Below, one piece after another: positions 4,309-5,377 of a stretch of DNA of 5,377 bases (its first letter is position 1; every line of letters begins with the position of its first letter). The notes under the pieces were generated by a model. That model saw nothing but the letters and a program-made list of their open reading frames with translations. It ran no database searches and was not told where the DNA came from. Source of the stretch: Candidatus Zixiibacteriota bacterium. GTDB taxonomy: Bacteria > Blakebacterota > Blakebacteria > Blakebacterales > Blakebacteraceae. The position numbers and the translations under genes are program-made. The DNA is taken from positions 1 to 5,377 of the forward strand of contig JAUVWC010000112.1 of NCBI GenBank assembly GCA_030604325.1. Reading direction: 5' to 3'.

Positions 4309-5377
4309 ATGCAAGTACGATCCAGTCTGACGAACTGTATGATCTCTGTTTCCGCGGTCCTGATCCTGGCGGCCACCGCCGCCCGGCCGGCCGGGGCCCA
4401 GCAGGTGGAGAGACTCACCCTCCCCGTTGCGCCGCAGACGGTGGTGGGGACAACACTCGAAATCACTGTTCCCACGCTGCCAGATATGACCCGCGCAATA
4501 CAGCTGCCGACACTGGTGCAGATTGCCGCACCGATCCTGGACAATTTCGCATGTACTATCAAACTGGATGACTTCGTTTGGGCGAGGGACGAAAACCCGC
4601 AGGAACCGCCCGAGATCCGTATCATGTCGCGTATTATCCGCACCGCCCTCTCCGACGTGGAGGCACCGGAACTGCCCGAGGAAGTCGTCGAGAAGGGCAA
4701 GGAAGCTGGACTGGCATATGCCGATATCGGCAGATTGGGGGATTACACAAGACAACTGGTCAGCGTTATTCCCAAGGCGTTCGAGTATTCGTTTGGCATC
4801 TATTCCGGTTCCCGTAAAGTCTCCGGCTTCTACATGAACGGCTACGGCTACCTGTTCACCATCCGCTGGCCGATCAGGAGCTCCCGCCTCATTTCCAGTT
4901 TCTACACCGGTGGGCGGGACTTAGTACTGCAGCTGCGGGCTCAGAACGAGGTGCTGGAGCAACTGCTCATCGAGCGTAGTGACAGGTTGCGTAGGAGCAG
5001 TGAGGCCGCCGGCGCCGGCAGGGAAGAAGAGGAGCAGCCCGAGGAAGAAGAGGGGCAGGAAGAGCTCAAACGGCAGCGTGAAGAGCTGGCCCGGCAGATC
5101 GAAGCGTGGAAAACCGAATACGAGAACAGGCTCATCGAGGCCACGAAAGAGGTGATGGCCACCTACGGACACACGCTCCACCGGGCGGCCCCCGAGGAGT
5201 CGATTACCTTCATCTTCGAACAGAGTGACGAGGATGAAGACAACATCACCCTCACTGTGAAGAGAGGAGAGCTGGGCGGCCCGGCGGAAAAGGAACGGGC
5301 CCTGGGCGCCATCAGGGTCTCGCGCGGCAGTGCCGAGACCAACCCGGCGCTTAAGAGCCAGATCAGGATCATGGCCG
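4309..5377 (+). CDS. Exported coiled-coil protein of unknown function (partial, runs off the window)
   Basis: An open frame of 356 codons continues past the right edge with no stop. The ATG lies 5 nt after the anti-sigma stop and is preceded by GGAAAGGAAG at 4291-4300, so it is the third gene of the sigma operon. Residues 1-30 form a Sec signal peptide: Arg4, hydrophobic core about 11-25, and AGA before QQ as the likely signal peptidase I site. No lipobox is present. Residues 31-205 form a mixed domain containing the striking block GFYMNGYGYLFTIRWP at 173-188. Residues about 205-285 are strongly charged and predicted coiled coil (LQLRAQNEVLEQLLIERSDRL, then a Glu-rich stretch at 239-252, then EELKRQREELARQIEAW). 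A non-coiled segment follows (SITFIFEQSDED). I do not recognise the family. Operon position suggests a role in sensing or responding to envelope conditions together with the anti-sigma factor. Confidence 0.85.
   Translation, partial: MQVRSSLTNCMISVSAVLILAATAARPAGAQQVERLTLPVAPQTVVGTTLEITVPTLPDMTRAIQLPTLVQIAAPILDNFACTIKLDDFVWARDENPQEPPEIRIMSRIIRTALSDVEAPELPEEVVEKGKEAGLAYADIGRLGDYTRQLVSVIPKAFEYSFGIYSGSRKVSGFYMNGYGYLFTIRWPIRSSRLISSFYTGGRDLVLQLRAQNEVLEQLLIERSDRLRRSSEAAGAGREEEEQPEEEEGQEELKRQREELARQIEAWKTEYENRLIEATKEVMATYGHTLHRAAPEESITFIFEQSDEDEDNITLTVKRGELGGPAEKERALGAIRVSRGSAETNPALKSQIRIMA
5023..5058 (+). repeat. 21-bp in-frame tandem duplication encoding one extra Glu-rich heptad
   Basis: Within the exported-protein gene, GAAGAAGAGGAGCAG at 5023-5037 recurs as GAAGAAGAGGGGCAG at 5044-5058, 14 of 15 bases matching, with a 21-bp period. 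The period equals seven codons, so the two units encode EEEEQPE and EEEGQEE (residues 239-252). Seven residues is one heptad of a coiled coil, so the duplication would keep register with the coiled coil that follows. Replication slippage is the likely origin. Confidence 0.55.

Overview
The window comes from a bacterial chromosome of moderately high GC with compact, mostly co-directional genes. Nothing in it fixes the taxon. An RpoE-like ECF sigma factor paired with a zinc-type membrane anti-sigma factor, next to a lysine 6-aminotransferase, fits several environmental Gram-negative-type phyla. I would not name one from this sequence alone.

Layout. Bases 1-122 are non-coding or an unresolved gene edge and carry a G-run array with quadruplex potential. 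On the minus strand, reading leftwards, are lat (2527-1220, L-lysine 6-transaminase) and, 47 nt after it, a polytopic membrane protein of the CPBP / CAAX-protease type (1172-123). The CPBP protein lacks the first catalytic glutamate of its family motif. The divergent intergenic region 2528-2861 separates lat from a plus-strand operon. It holds a likely lat promoter and a cluster of short repeats: a 13-bp direct repeat with a 21-bp period, overlapped by a 16-bp inverted repeat. The plus-strand operon is an ECF sigma factor (2862-3518), a zf-HC2 single-pass anti-sigma factor (3515-4303, ATGA overlap), and a signal-peptide-bearing coiled-coil protein (4309 to beyond 5377, no stop in the window).

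How the genes may work together. The three plus-strand genes have the architecture of a signalling module. A cytoplasmic sigma factor is held by a zinc-binding anti-sigma domain, the anti-sigma protein crosses the membrane and exposes about 149 residues outside the cytoplasm, and the next gene makes an exported protein with its own long coiled coil. The exported protein is the least explained part. It could be a sensor or ligand for the anti-sigma ectodomain, or an envelope effector of the regulon. The divergent lat/CPBP pair may or may not belong to the same regulon. Lat makes alpha-aminoadipate semialdehyde / piperideine-6-carboxylate from lysine, and no downstream enzyme of that pathway lies in the window.
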